A DNA stretch of 64,000 bases from Maribacter dokdonensis DSW-8 (GCF_001447995.1 NZ_LDPE01000002.1:682001-746000); one strand, 5' to 3'. Shown: positions 16,868 to 24,548, counted from the stretch's first letter. Translations and numbers: made by a program. Notes: a model not told the origin generated them from the letters alone.

Positions 16868-18402
16868 TAGAACTTACAGAAAAAGATCAAAAGCAACTAG
16901 AGAGTAAAGGAATTTCTAAAGAAACAATGCTGGGTCATATCCAGACATTTAAAGAAGGTATACCTTTTGTCAATTTAGAGAATGCTGCTGTTATAGGTAA
17001 CGGCATTCTTAAATTTTCCGATGAAGAAGAAAAAGAACTTATTTCTTTTTACGACTCAAAATTGAAGGATTTAGATATTTTAAAATTTGTACCCGCTTCT
17101 GGTGCTGCATCTAGAATGTTTAAGGCTTTGTTCGCATTTTTAAATGCTTACGACCCAAATAATGAAACATTACAGGCATATTTAGAAAGAACAAATGACA
17201 AGGATATACTGAAATTTTCCGCTGGTTTAGAACGCTTTCCGTTTTATGATAAAGTAATGGAAAGTATAGGTACTTCTTTTGAATCTGAAGGAGAGAAAGT
17301 CTACAAGTTCGTTGCTGATCTTTTAGGAGATAACACACTAAATTATGGTTTTTACCCTAAAGGACTATTGCCGTTTCATAAATATGGCAATTCTACGGCT
17401 ACCCCTTTTGAAGAGCATTTAAAAGAAGGTGCCCTTTATGCCGGTTCTAACGGAAAAGCAAAACTACATTTTACGATATCTGAACAACACGAAGAAATGT
17501 TTGGCGATGAATTTAAAGCATCTGGACCTAAAGTTTCTTCAGATACAGGAGTTACTTATGATGTGGATTACTCTTTTCAAAAAGCATCAACAGATACTTT
17601 GGCAGTAGATATGAACAATGAACCTTTTAGAAATGAAGATGGTTCTGTTTTGTTTAGACCGGGTGGTCATGGTGCTCTGATCCAAAATTTAAATGAGCAA
17701 GATGCCGATATTATTTTTATTAAGAATATAGATAACGTAGCCGTAATGAAAGATGCAAAGGCCGTTGCGGATAGCAAAAAGGTATTGGCAGGTGTTTTGT
17801 TGAAAGAGCAGGAAAAAGCATTTGAATTTGCTGCCTTATTGGATAAGGGAGAAGCGGATGATGCAACTATAGAAGACATCAAAAACTTCTTAAAAACAAA
17901 TCTAAATGTTCGTTTTTCGGAAGGGTTCGATTCAAAATCAAATTCTGATAAAGTAAATATTTTAAAAGATAAGATAAATAGACCTATTCGTATTTGCGGT
18001 ATGGTAAAGAATGAAGGTGAACCTGGTGGTGGACCGTTTTGGGTTACTAATAGCAAGGGAGAAGTTTCATTACAGATTATTGAATCTGCTCAAATTGATA
18101 TGAATAATTCTCAACAAGCGGATATTTTAAAGAATGCAACGCATTTTAATCCAGTAGATTTGGTTTGTGCTGTGCGTAACTATAAAGGTGAGAAATATGA
18201 CCTGTTGAAGTTCGTAGATGAAAAACAAGGTTTTATAACAGGTAAGACCAAAGACGGTAAAGAATTAAAGGCACTTGAGCTTCCAGGTTTATGGAATGGG
18301 GCAATGGCGTTTTGGAACACCATATTTGTAGAGGTTCCATTAGTGACTTTCAATCCGGTAAAAAGTGTAGTAGATCTTTTAAAAGACTCGCATCAGGCAT
18401 AA
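16864..18402 (+). CDS. DUF4301 protein with nucleotidyltransferase-like motifs
   Basis: This 512-residue cytoplasmic protein matches DUF4301, a family without assigned function. Three segments look like those of GT-A-fold (UDP-sugar pyrophosphorylase-like) nucleotidyltransferases: VPASGAASRM (76-85, compare the N-terminal Gly-rich loop), PKGLLPFHKY (165-174, compare the PKx-LLP type loop), and RPGGHGAL...IKNIDNV (265-292, compare GxGGxxxA and the metal-binding Asp pair). This similarity is my reading by eye. It overlaps the kinase gene by four bases (ATGA) and ends the operon at a strong terminator. A role as a nucleotidyl or phosphotransferase in vitamin salvage is a hypothesis. Confidence 0.8.
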   Translation: MIELTEKDQKQLESKGISKETMLGHIQTFKEGIPFVNLENAAVIGNGILKFSDEEEKELISFYDSKLKDLDILKFVPASGAASRMFKALFAFLNAYDPNNETLQAYLERTNDKDILKFSAGLERFPFYDKVMESIGTSFESEGEKVYKFVADLLGDNTLNYGFYPKGLLPFHKYGNSTATPFEEHLKEGALYAGSNGKAKLHFTISEQHEEMFGDEFKASGPKVSSDTGVTYDVDYSFQKASTDTLAVDMNNEPFRNEDGSVLFRPGGHGALIQNLNEQDADIIFIKNIDNVAVMKDAKAVADSKKVLAGVLLKEQEKAFEFAALLDKGEADDATIEDIKNFLKTNLNVRFSEGFDSKSNSDKVNILKDKINRPIRICGMVKNEGEPGGGPFWVTNSKGEVSLQIIESAQIDMNNSQQADILKNATHFNPVDLVCAVRNYKGEKYDLLKFVDEKQGFITGKTKDGKELKALELPGLWNGAMAFWNTIFVEVPLVTFNPVKSVVDLLKDSHQA

Positions 18403-18423
18403 CTATCAATACTTACATAAGGT

Positions 18424-18455
18424 AAAAAAGTGTGTAGATTCTACACACTTTTTTT
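18424..18455 (+). terminator. Terminator of the phosphopantetheinyl transferase-DUF4301 operon
   Basis: A 14-bp stem (AAAAAAGTGTGTAG with its complement, loop ATT) is followed by seven T, 22 bases after the DUF4301 stop. Confidence 0.92.
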
Positions 18456-18552
18456 GTTTCTGCACAATTTTACACAGGGAAGGAAAGTATAGTCAAAACA
18501 TAAAGTTGTTGTAAATCAGTAGTTTATAAATGAAAAACTTTAGATTTCAAGG

Positions 18553-18569
18553 TTGGCATAATTATTCTA
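18553..18569 (+). promoter_or_regulatory. Possible sigma-54-like element (TGGCAT) upstream of secreted paralog 1
   Basis: TTGGCATAATTATTCTA lies about 55 bases before the ATG at 18610. The -24 half TGGCA matches the sigma-54 consensus TGGCAC-N5-TTGC, but at the -12 position there is TTCT, not TTGC. A similar element lies at the same distance from paralog 3. The nearby sigma-54 activator gene makes the idea plausible; the match is weak. Confidence 0.3.
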
Positions 18570-18609
18570 ATATACCTATCAAGAATGTTTAATTTAAAAA
18601 CGTAAAAAG

Positions 18610-18912
18610 ATGAGAAAAATAGTTTTTGCCACAGCTTTAGCAATAGGTAGTTTAACAATAGGTACTGCAGCTACACCAATTATATTTCATGATGGTATTA
18701 TGGAAGATGTATTCTTCCAAGAATATACCGAGATAGCAACTTCAGATTTACCGGCACCAATTGTAAATGCCCTAGCGTCAGATTATCAAGGTGCAATGCT
18801 GAATAAAGCATATGTTGATGATGAAAATAACTATAAATTAGAAATTACTTCTCAAGATGGTTCTTCTGTAGTATTGTATGCAGATGAAGAAGGTAACTGG
18901 TTAGAAATGTAG
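18610..18912 (+). CDS. Small secreted protein, paralog 1 of 3 (PepSY-like)
   Basis: This 100-residue protein has a signal peptide (about 1-20) and a mature domain of about 65 residues that ends YKLEITSQDGSSVVLYADEEGNWLEM. The same pattern (a proline-containing helix, K/N-AY, YKL-x-L/I, DG, VYxDxxGNW) recurs in the proteins at 19065 and 19986, so they are paralogs. The layout resembles half of a PepSY-like beta/alpha unit. No catalytic residue is visible. Each copy has its own terminator, so each is its own transcript. Function unknown; position beside a sigma-54 activator suggests an inducible envelope protein. Confidence 0.8.
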   Translation: MRKIVFATALAIGSLTIGTAATPIIFHDGIMEDVFFQEYTEIATSDLPAPIVNALASDYQGAMLNKAYVDDENNYKLEITSQDGSSVVLYADEEGNWLEM

Positions 18913-18940
18913 AAATTATAAGTTTGAGTTAGTTGTTTAT

Positions 18941-18965
18941 AAAAAGCTGCCTAGGCAGCTTTTTT
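18941..18965 (+). terminator. Terminator after secreted paralog 1
   Basis: An 11-bp stem (AAAAAGCTGCC / GGCAGCTTTTT, loop TA) ends in a T-run 28 bases after the stop of the 18610 gene. Confidence 0.92.
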
Positions 18966-19064
18966 CAATTTAGCGCCTTTAAATTATGGCAATGGATAAT
19001 CCATATGTCAGATTCTTCCGTAAATAATTATGGAAGTAGAGTTATTAACGATTAAAACATTAGC

Positions 19065-19367
19065 ATGAAGAATTACGCATTATTAGTATTCTTGACTTTA
19101 GGAATAACATTGAACGGTACAGCAATGACTGGTTCAAATTTTATAGAAAAAGAAATTGTTATCAATACAGATGAGTACGTAAAAATAAAATCGAGTGAGT
19201 TGACACCTCCGATTATTGAAGAAATATTAAAACAATACCCAACGTCTAAACTTGGTGGAGCTTATAAAAATGATAGAGGAGAATTTAAATTGATTATGGT
19301 ACTTAAAAGTGGTACCCGAAGAACCGTTTATATAGACCAATACGGTAATTGGATCAATAAAAAATAA
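19065..19367 (+). CDS. Small secreted protein, paralog 2 of 3 (PepSY-like)
   Basis: This 100-residue protein has a signal peptide (1-20) and the same domain as its neighbours: IKSSELTPPIIEEILKQYP, then GGAYKNDRGEFKLIMVLKSG and a YIDQYGNWINKK end. It is the most divergent and the most basic of the three copies. No TGGCAT element comparable to those of paralogs 1 and 3 is clear upstream. It has its own terminator downstream. Function unknown. Confidence 0.8.
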   Translation: MKNYALLVFLTLGITLNGTAMTGSNFIEKEIVINTDEYVKIKSSELTPPIIEEILKQYPTSKLGGAYKNDRGEFKLIMVLKSGTRRTVYIDQYGNWINKK

Positions 19368-19390
19368 CCTGAAAAAAAGTTTTCAAAATA

Positions 19391-19418
19391 AAAAAAACTG
19401 CAAAAAGCGGTTTTTTTT
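19391..19418 (+). terminator. Terminator after secreted paralog 2
   Basis: AAAAAAACTGC and GCGGTTTTTTTT pair (one G-T pair) around an AAAAA loop, 23 bases after the stop codon; the long T-run supports a real terminator. Confidence 0.8.
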
Positions 19419-19425
19419 ATTTAAA

Positions 19426-19491
19426 AATGTGACCTACCAGAAAATGTTGTGTCTAAATAAGTGAAGCAAATTATGAAACAATGGTCACATT
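19426..19491. repeat. Inverted repeat AATGTGACC...GGTCACATT, echoed at 19788-19805
   Basis: Two perfect 9-base arms lie 48 bases apart, and the GTCACA/TGTGAC core recurs as a compact palindrome with a six-base centre at 19788-19805. Repetition of the same core three to four times within 380 bases suggests binding sites for one regulator or a structured RNA. Confidence 0.4.
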
Positions 19492-19567
19492 AGTATTTAT
19501 TTCGGTTTTAGGCACAGTTCTAATTTTTTCTTTAGGGATGATATCGAAACTATGTTTAGAGAAGTAA
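19481..19567 (+). CDS. Possible 28-residue membrane micro-protein
   Basis: ATG at 19481 opens a 28-codon frame ending TAA at 19567. The product has one hydrophobic stretch (about residues 2-20, LVFISVLGTVLIFSLGMI) followed by a short basic end (SKLCLEK), the form of a single-pass small membrane protein. There is no clear Shine-Dalgarno sequence, which is normal in Bacteroidota and so not informative. The orphan terminator at 19738-19769 could end its transcript. It may be chance; random AT-rich DNA can give such frames. Confidence 0.35.
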   Translation: MVTLVFISVLGTVLIFSLGMISKLCLEK

Positions 19568-19737
19568 ATAGCAATAATATCACTTTCGCGTAAACACTAA
19601 CCGTTAACTATGAAAGTGCCACCAAATAATTGTATTTAAAATAATCCCCCGGATTAGCATTGCCAGTATTAGTTGTTGTTGAATTGATTAAGGTGTTGAT
19701 TAAAAATTTTAAAACAAGAGTTTGATAGGTGGTTTGA

Positions 19738-19769
19738 GGGGGGCTGCGCATTGCAGCTCCTTTTTTTTG
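19738..19769 (+). terminator. Orphan terminator inside the intergenic region
   Basis: GGGGCTGC pairs with GCAGCTCC (one G-T pair) around a short loop and is followed by eight T. No annotated gene ends here, so it points to an unannotated short transcript upstream, such as a small RNA or the micro-ORF message. Confidence 0.7.
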
Positions 19770-19925
19770 TTTTCAAATAAGTTCTGGGTCACAAGAAAAT
19801 GTGACTGTTTTATTGGGTAAAAATTATACAGATACTAATATTGGGTACAGTTTTACACAACTTTAAGATAGGTGCAGTATATGTAACATTCTATGTATCA
19901 GTGTTTTTGGTTTTTTACAGATAAT

Positions 19926-19942
19926 GGCATTCTTTTTTCTTA
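19926..19942 (+). promoter_or_regulatory. Possible sigma-54-like element (TGGCAT) upstream of secreted paralog 3
   Basis: TGGCATTCTTTTTTC lies about 60 bases before the ATG at 19986. It matches TGGCA at -24 and TTTC, one base from TTGC, at -12, with the right spacing. It aligns with the element before paralog 1 (TGGCATnnTTnTTnT in both). Confidence 0.4.
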
Positions 19943-19985
19943 GTTAATAGTATTGAAAAGTAGTATTAACTTAAATATTAGAAAG

Positions 19986-20303
19986 ATGAAGACTTTATTT
20001 TTATTAGGAGCAATGACATTAGGTGGTTTTACAATGAACGCACAAGATGCATTAATAGCAGAAAACGGAATTCAACATAATCAAGTAAATGAAATGTTGG
20101 TCGTGGCCGATGATTTCAAGGAAATTTCGGTAGCAGAAGTTCCTCAAGCAGTATCAGATGCAGTAGCTAAGAATTTCCCGACTGCTAGTCTAGATAAAGC
20201 ATATACGAACAGTGAGAAACAGTATAAGTTGGTACTGTCTCTTGAAGATGGTACACAAGGAACCGTATATGCCGATGAAAATGGGAATTGGATAGATATG
20301 TAA
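19986..20303 (+). CDS. Small secreted protein, paralog 3 of 3 (PepSY-like)
   Basis: This protein has about 105 residues when started at ATG 19986 (MKTLFLLGAMTLGGFTMNAQ is a clear signal peptide); the in-frame upstream start at 19953 would put a polar tail before it and is less likely. The mature part has the shared pattern ISVAEVPQAVSDAVAKNFP, LDKAYTNSEKQYKLVLSL and VYADENGNWIDM. It is closest to paralog 1 in its last 25 residues. It directly precedes the sigma-54 activator gene, from which it is separated by a strong terminator. Function unknown. Confidence 0.8.
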   Translation: MKTLFLLGAMTLGGFTMNAQDALIAENGIQHNQVNEMLVVADDFKEISVAEVPQAVSDAVAKNFPTASLDKAYTNSEKQYKLVLSLEDGTQGTVYADENGNWIDM

Positions 20304-20339
20304 TTATAGAGAAACTTGTTTGTTCAAGTTGGTTTGGTC

Positions 20340-20378
20340 AGGAAAGGATAGCTAAGTGCTATTCTTTCCTTTTTTTTT
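20340..20378 (+). terminator. Terminator after secreted paralog 3
   Basis: A 13-bp stem (AGGAAAGGATAGC with its complement, one G-T pair, loop TAAGT) is followed by eight T. Confidence 0.92.
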
Positions 20379-20477
20379 GCTCTATCGAATTGATTAATTA
20401 AGCTTTATGATAATTTTAAAATACAAATAGTCGGCTTATGGTATTTTTACGTAAATACTTAGAATACCAAACTTACT

Positions 20478-21836
20478 ATGTCCAAAATTTTAATTTTAGA
20501 AGACGATACTTCTTTTGCCCAAATGCTAAAAAAGTTTTTGGAAAGAAATGGTTTTGACATTGTGGTAAGTCAGACCGGGTTAGATGGTGAAAAGCAACTC
20601 AAAGAGCAAAATTTTCAATTAGTAATTACAGATCTGCGTTTACCGGATTATGATGGCATTAAACTCGTTTCTCAACTAAAGGACAGTATTCCGGTAATAG
20701 TAATGACGGGTTATGCGGAAGTATCTACCGCAGTTAAAGCCATGAAAATGGGTGCGTATGATTATATTTCAAAACCATTTACGCCAGATCAAATGTTAGC
20801 CGTAATTGATGGTGCATTACACGCTAAACCAATTATTTCGAAAGAAACGGCTATTACAACAAAAAATGACTCAAAATCAATTGTAGAAAATGAAGATAAG
20901 TCGTCAATTTCTAATGACTTGGAGTTACTTAGTGAAGCTGCGCAAAAATTAGATGAACATATTGCCTTAGTGGCACCTACAGACATGTCTGTTTTAATTA
21001 TAGGTGAGAGTGGCACTGGGAAAGAGGTTACGGCTAAAGCAATTCATCAAAAAAGCAATCGTAAAGAAAAACCGTTTATAGCGCTAGATTGTGGGGCAAT
21101 ACCTAAAGAACTTGCCGCTAGTGAATTTTTTGGTCATTTAAAAGGAAGTTTTACTGGGGCTATAGCCGATAAAATAGGAAGTTTTGAAGCGGCAAATGGG
21201 GGAACGTTGTTTTTAGATGAAGTAGGTAATCTTTCTTATGAGAATCAAATACAACTATTAAGAGCTTTACAAGAGCGTAAAATTAAAAGGATCGGTAGCA
21301 ATACTGAAGTGGAGGTTAATGTCAGAATTTTATCGGCCACCAATGAAGATTTAAAAGCAGCAGTTGAAAAAGGTAATTTTCGAGAAGATTTATATCATAG
21401 GTTAAATGAGTTTTCTCTTCAAATACCGGCTTTAAAAGACAGGCAGGGAGACTTAGCTGTGCTAGCATCTCATTTTTTGGAAAAGTTCAACCAAAAATTA
21501 AACAAGCAGATTATTGATTTTTCAGATGAGGTCTGGAATGCTTTTAATACATACCACTGGCCAGGTAATATTAGGGAATTGCAGAATGTTATTCAACGTG
21601 CAGTGTTGTTGACTACCACCAATGAGATACAAGTGAATACTTTGCCAGAAGAGCTAATGAGATCAAAGCCGGAAAGAATCGACTTAGGTAGCGTGTCTAA
21701 AGCAGATTTTGAAAAAGAGCAAATTGTTAATGCTTTAAAACGTACTAATTACAACAAGTCTAAAGCGGCCAAGTTATTACAAGTAACCAGAAAAACGCTG
21801 TATAATAGAATTAACTATTATGATTTAGACCTGTAG
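20478..21836 (+). CDS. Sigma-54-dependent response regulator (NtrC family)
   Basis: This 452-residue regulator has a receiver domain with Asp52 as phosphate acceptor (VITDLRLPDYDG), an AAA+ domain with Walker A GESGTGKE (176-183) and the sigma-54 contact loop GSFTGA (223-228), and a C-terminal Fis-type helix-turn-helix (SKAAKLLQVTRKTLYNRI). It activates transcription from -24/-12 promoters after phosphorylation. Its likely sensor is the hybrid kinase encoded on the opposite strand, whose 3' end overlaps this gene by 26 bases. The three secreted paralogs just upstream are candidate targets. Confidence 0.95.
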   Translation: MSKILILEDDTSFAQMLKKFLERNGFDIVVSQTGLDGEKQLKEQNFQLVITDLRLPDYDGIKLVSQLKDSIPVIVMTGYAEVSTAVKAMKMGAYDYISKPFTPDQMLAVIDGALHAKPIISKETAITTKNDSKSIVENEDKSSISNDLELLSEAAQKLDEHIALVAPTDMSVLIIGESGTGKEVTAKAIHQKSNRKEKPFIALDCGAIPKELAASEFFGHLKGSFTGAIADKIGSFEAANGGTLFLDEVGNLSYENQIQLLRALQERKIKRIGSNTEVEVNVRILSATNEDLKAAVEKGNFREDLYHRLNEFSLQIPALKDRQGDLAVLASHFLEKFNQKLNKQIIDFSDEVWNAFNTYHWPGNIRELQNVIQRAVLLTTTNEIQVNTLPEELMRSKPERIDLGSVSKADFEKEQIVNALKRTNYNKSKAAKLLQVTRKTLYNRINYYDLDL

Positions 21837-24270
21837 AGATTTCCTGTGAAATTACTTCCATAACATCGCTTATTTCTTGCTCCAGCTTCGCGTATATTTC
21901 TGATATCGTTTTATGGGTTAAATCATTTTTCTTCAGGGTTTCAAAAGTTTCTAAAGTGGGTACAATATTGTTCACATGCAATTGCCTGAACATAGGTAGC
22001 ATTCTATGTGCAGTACTATTTATTTGTGCAATATTGTTTGTGGTTACCGCCATTTTTAATTCATTTAAATTTTTCCCTGTATCATTTTTAAATGTGAGCA
22101 ATACCTCGTCAATAGCGGTTTTGTCTTTTCCTAAAAAGAGTTCAATGGTTTCTAAACTGTAAAGGTTTTCGTTGTCATTTCTAGAAATGAAAGGTTTTTC
22201 ATGAGTATGTTCAAAATCCATTTCAAACATGTTGTTTAGTTTTTGTAAAAGATCGGTTTTTGAAAATGGTTTTCGAATTAATCCAGTAAATCCATTTTCG
22301 ATAAAGTGATCTACCGTAAGATCTCGTCTTCCGGTCATCGCTAAAATGGGTTGATTTTCATAATGTTTAAATGTTCCAGATTTAAGTCGGTCAACAATGT
22401 CATAGCCGGAGACCGTAGGCATTTCAATATCGGTCAAAATCATATTGAATTTAAAATCTGAATCGGGTTTAAAAGTATTGAAATCGGTAAAAAGTAAAAC
22501 TTCTATTCCGGCTGACTTTAGCATTTCCCCAATTAGTTTCAAAAACGAAGCATCATCATCAAAAACAATAATTTTTAACCTATCCGGTTTTAAAGCGATT
22601 TTTGTTTCAACAGATGATTTTTCACCATAAGCAATAGGTATTTTAAGGGTAAAGGTGCTGCCTTTGTTTAAATTGCTCTCAAGCGAGAGCGTACCGCCTA
22701 ACAATTCGGTAAGTTTTTTGGTAATGGTGAGTCCTAATCCATAGCCGCCGTACTTTTTGTCGGTATCGTTTTCTGCCTGTGTAAATTCTTTAAAGATTAG
22801 TTTTTGCTTCTCTTTTGATATCCCTATGCCGGTATCGGAAATTTTCAGGAAAAGTTGTTTTGTTTTTTGTTTTTCAATGATATTGCCCGTAAAGGTGATA
22901 GAGCCTTTATCGGTAAACTTATAGGCATTGCCCAGTAAATTTGTAATAATTTGACGTAATCTAAAAGCATCTGAAATAACAGGATGTTCTAAAGACTCAT
23001 CTAAATGAAGAATTAAATCAATATCCTTGGCTGTATACTGTGCAGCAATACTATTAGCAGTTTCGGAAATCAAGTCATTTACCTTAAAAGTAGATTTTTT
23101 GACTACCATTTTACCGGCCTCCAATTGAGAAAAATCCAGCAAATCGTTTACCAGATTGTTCACATATGTGGTAGCGGATTTTATTTGGTCAATATGCTTT
23201 TTATTAACGGTTCCATGGTCGTTTTCTTCTATTATATTGGTGTAACCGCTTATGGTGTTTAATGGGGTGCGTAAATCATGACTTACCGTTGCAATCAATT
23301 GTTCCCTACTTTTTAATAAAGAGTCAGAGTAGGCCTTCTCTTTTTCAAGTTTCTCTCTGTATACATTTGCTTTCCAGAAATCTCTATTTATAATAAAAGT
23401 AAAAATACCAACCACTAGAAAACCGAGTATTGCTGCAATAACGGCAAGGCGAATACTTCTTTTTAACAAGGTTTCCTTTTTAATGGAGTTGTTGATGCTG
23501 TTCGTAATAATCTCTTGCTCAAATGAAGAGAGGATGGTACGTAACTGCTGCGAAAGTTCAAGATCGGTTTTATTGATATTGGTCTCTCTAAGGGCCAAGG
23601 TGTTTTCGTTTATGGCATTTTCCTGTTTAACATCTTTCAAAAGATTTTTAGAGACTTGTAGAACACTGTCCATAGTCTGTGTATTGCTTTGTGAATTACC
23701 GTTTGTGGGGACATTGGCATTAAGATAATCCGCAACCTTTTTTATGGTACTTTGGGCCTTGGGTGAAAGTTCTTCTAAATTAGGAGCTAAGCCTTCCGGT
23801 TTAATAATTCCTAAAGATTCCTCTAACTTATCAAATTCCGCTAGCGCAGAATTTATAGCGGTCCCTGTTTGGTCCTTAAGTCTAATGGCTCTTAAGGCAT
23901 TAATATTTGTCACTTTTTTATCTAAAAGTGCGCTAAGGCTGTCTAAAAGGTTGTGTTGATATTCACTGTCCGTTAGCGTTTTTATTTCTTGAATATTGGT
24001 GCGTATGGAGTCTATTTTGTTCTCATAGGCGCTAAAATTAATTTTACTTTTGGTTTGCAATGCAAGTTTAGAGAGACTTTCAGCTTCATATAACTGGGCT
24101 AAAAAGGAGTTTGTTTTAAGTAATTTGTTGTCTTTTTCCGTTGTGTTTTCAGTAGCAATGTATTCTTGAACCTCCGTATAGATATAGTATGATGCAATAA
24201 TGCCCAATATGACCAAAAGCAAGTAGCTAATAGTAATTTTAAGGGTGAACTTGTTTTTCTTGGAATCCAT
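21811..24270 (-). CDS. Hybrid sensor histidine kinase (HisKA-HATPase-REC-HPt)
   Basis: This 819-residue membrane kinase has two transmembrane helices (about 10-30 and 275-297) around a long, helical periplasmic sensor region without a known domain. Then come HisKA with SHDLRTPLNTISGY, HATPase_c with NLLGNAYKF, DTGIGIS and GGYGLGLTI, a receiver domain with the acceptor Asp in MILTDIEMP, and a C-terminal HPt domain with a histidine in STAHRMLPMF. This is a full phosphorelay in one protein, and the final acceptor is probably the NtrC-type regulator that overlaps it tail to tail. The signal sensed is unknown. Confidence 0.93.
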   Translation of the reverse strand: MDSKKNKFTLKITISYLLLVILGIIASYYIYTEVQEYIATENTTEKDNKLLKTNSFLAQLYEAESLSKLALQTKSKINFSAYENKIDSIRTNIQEIKTLTDSEYQHNLLDSLSALLDKKVTNINALRAIRLKDQTGTAINSALAEFDKLEESLGIIKPEGLAPNLEELSPKAQSTIKKVADYLNANVPTNGNSQSNTQTMDSVLQVSKNLLKDVKQENAINENTLALRETNINKTDLELSQQLRTILSSFEQEIITNSINNSIKKETLLKRSIRLAVIAAILGFLVVGIFTFIINRDFWKANVYREKLEKEKAYSDSLLKSREQLIATVSHDLRTPLNTISGYTNIIEENDHGTVNKKHIDQIKSATTYVNNLVNDLLDFSQLEAGKMVVKKSTFKVNDLISETANSIAAQYTAKDIDLILHLDESLEHPVISDAFRLRQIITNLLGNAYKFTDKGSITFTGNIIEKQKTKQLFLKISDTGIGISKEKQKLIFKEFTQAENDTDKKYGGYGLGLTITKKLTELLGGTLSLESNLNKGSTFTLKIPIAYGEKSSVETKIALKPDRLKIIVFDDDASFLKLIGEMLKSAGIEVLLFTDFNTFKPDSDFKFNMILTDIEMPTVSGYDIVDRLKSGTFKHYENQPILAMTGRRDLTVDHFIENGFTGLIRKPFSKTDLLQKLNNMFEMDFEHTHEKPFISRNDNENLYSLETIELFLGKDKTAIDEVLLTFKNDTGKNLNELKMAVTTNNIAQINSTAHRMLPMFRQLHVNNIVPTLETFETLKKNDLTHKTISEIYAKLEQEISDVMEVISQEISTGLNHNS

Positions 24271-24390
24271 GTAATATTTCTAATTGTATAGTAAAGACAG
24301 ATTGAAATGTATAGTTAAATACGACAAAACAGGGATAATAAGTTCTAAAATGATGTTAATTAAACAAGATGTTATTTTTTCAGATTTATT

Positions 24391-24421
24391 TATGAGAGTT
24401 AGAATTACTGCATTACATTTG
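24391..24421 (+). promoter_or_regulatory. Promoter of the TPP-riboswitch/TonB receptor transcript
   Basis: The -7 element TACATTTG (24414-24421) is a perfect match to TAnnTTTG, and TATG (24391-24394) lies 19 bases before it in the -33 position. The transcript would start near 24428, just where the aptamer begins. Confidence 0.65.
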
Positions 24422-24429
24422 CGGCATCT

Positions 24430-24521
24430 CAAAGGGGTGCCAAAATCCTGAAATTTTTTAGGACAAAGCTGAGATTATACCCAAAGAACCTGGGCGGGTA
24501 ATGCTGCCAAGGGACCGAGCG
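24430..24521 (+). promoter_or_regulatory. Thiamine pyrophosphate (TPP) riboswitch aptamer
   Basis: The conserved pieces of the THI-box are all present in order: GGGGTGCC (from 24434), a P3 hairpin TCCT...AGGA, GCTGAGATTATACCC, GAACCTG, a P5 hairpin GGCGGGTAATGCTGCC, and AAGGGA. P2 pairs GGGGT with ACCC. P1 is short (CTC/GAG). The T-loop GCTGAGA binds the pyrimidine of TPP. It precedes a TonB-dependent receptor, so the receptor is expected to be off when TPP is plentiful. The expression platform is not a simple terminator: hairpins follow but without a clear T-run, so control may act on translation. Confidence 0.93.
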
Positions 24522-24525
24522 TTAA

Positions 24526-24548
24526 AAAAATGTCCGGTGGACATTTTT
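24526..24548 (+). repeat. Perfect hairpin just after the TPP aptamer
   Basis: AAAAATGTCC and GGACATTTTT form a perfect 10-bp stem around GGT. The tetranucleotide AGCG flanks it at 24518-24521 and 24549-24552. It may be part of the riboswitch expression platform, or a small palindromic element inserted with target duplication; the four-base duplication alone is weak evidence. Confidence 0.6.

Larger units (their letters stand above)
19368..19985. other. 618-base intergenic region with inverted repeats, a micro-ORF and an orphan terminator
   Basis: This stretch between secreted paralogs 2 and 3 has no ORF of normal size. It contains the terminator of paralog 2, a 9-bp inverted repeat AATGTGACC/GGTCACATT (19426-19434 and 19483-19491), a possible 28-codon ORF (19481-19567), an inverted pair CACTTTC/GAAAGTG around 19580-19617, a terminator-like hairpin at 19738-19769 that no annotated gene explains, and GTCACA/TGTGAC (19788-19805). 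An orphan terminator about 170 bases after the micro-ORF suggests that a short transcript starts within this region. Confidence 0.5.

Noticed and set aside
18980..19010. Sigma-54-like TGGCAA element before secreted paralog 2
   Set aside because: The -12 half and the distance to the start differ from the elements before paralogs 1 and 3, so it was not counted.
19472..19492. Seven-codon ATG frame overlapping the micro-ORF start
   Set aside because: Too short and ends at once in TAG; at most a leader peptide, without any support.
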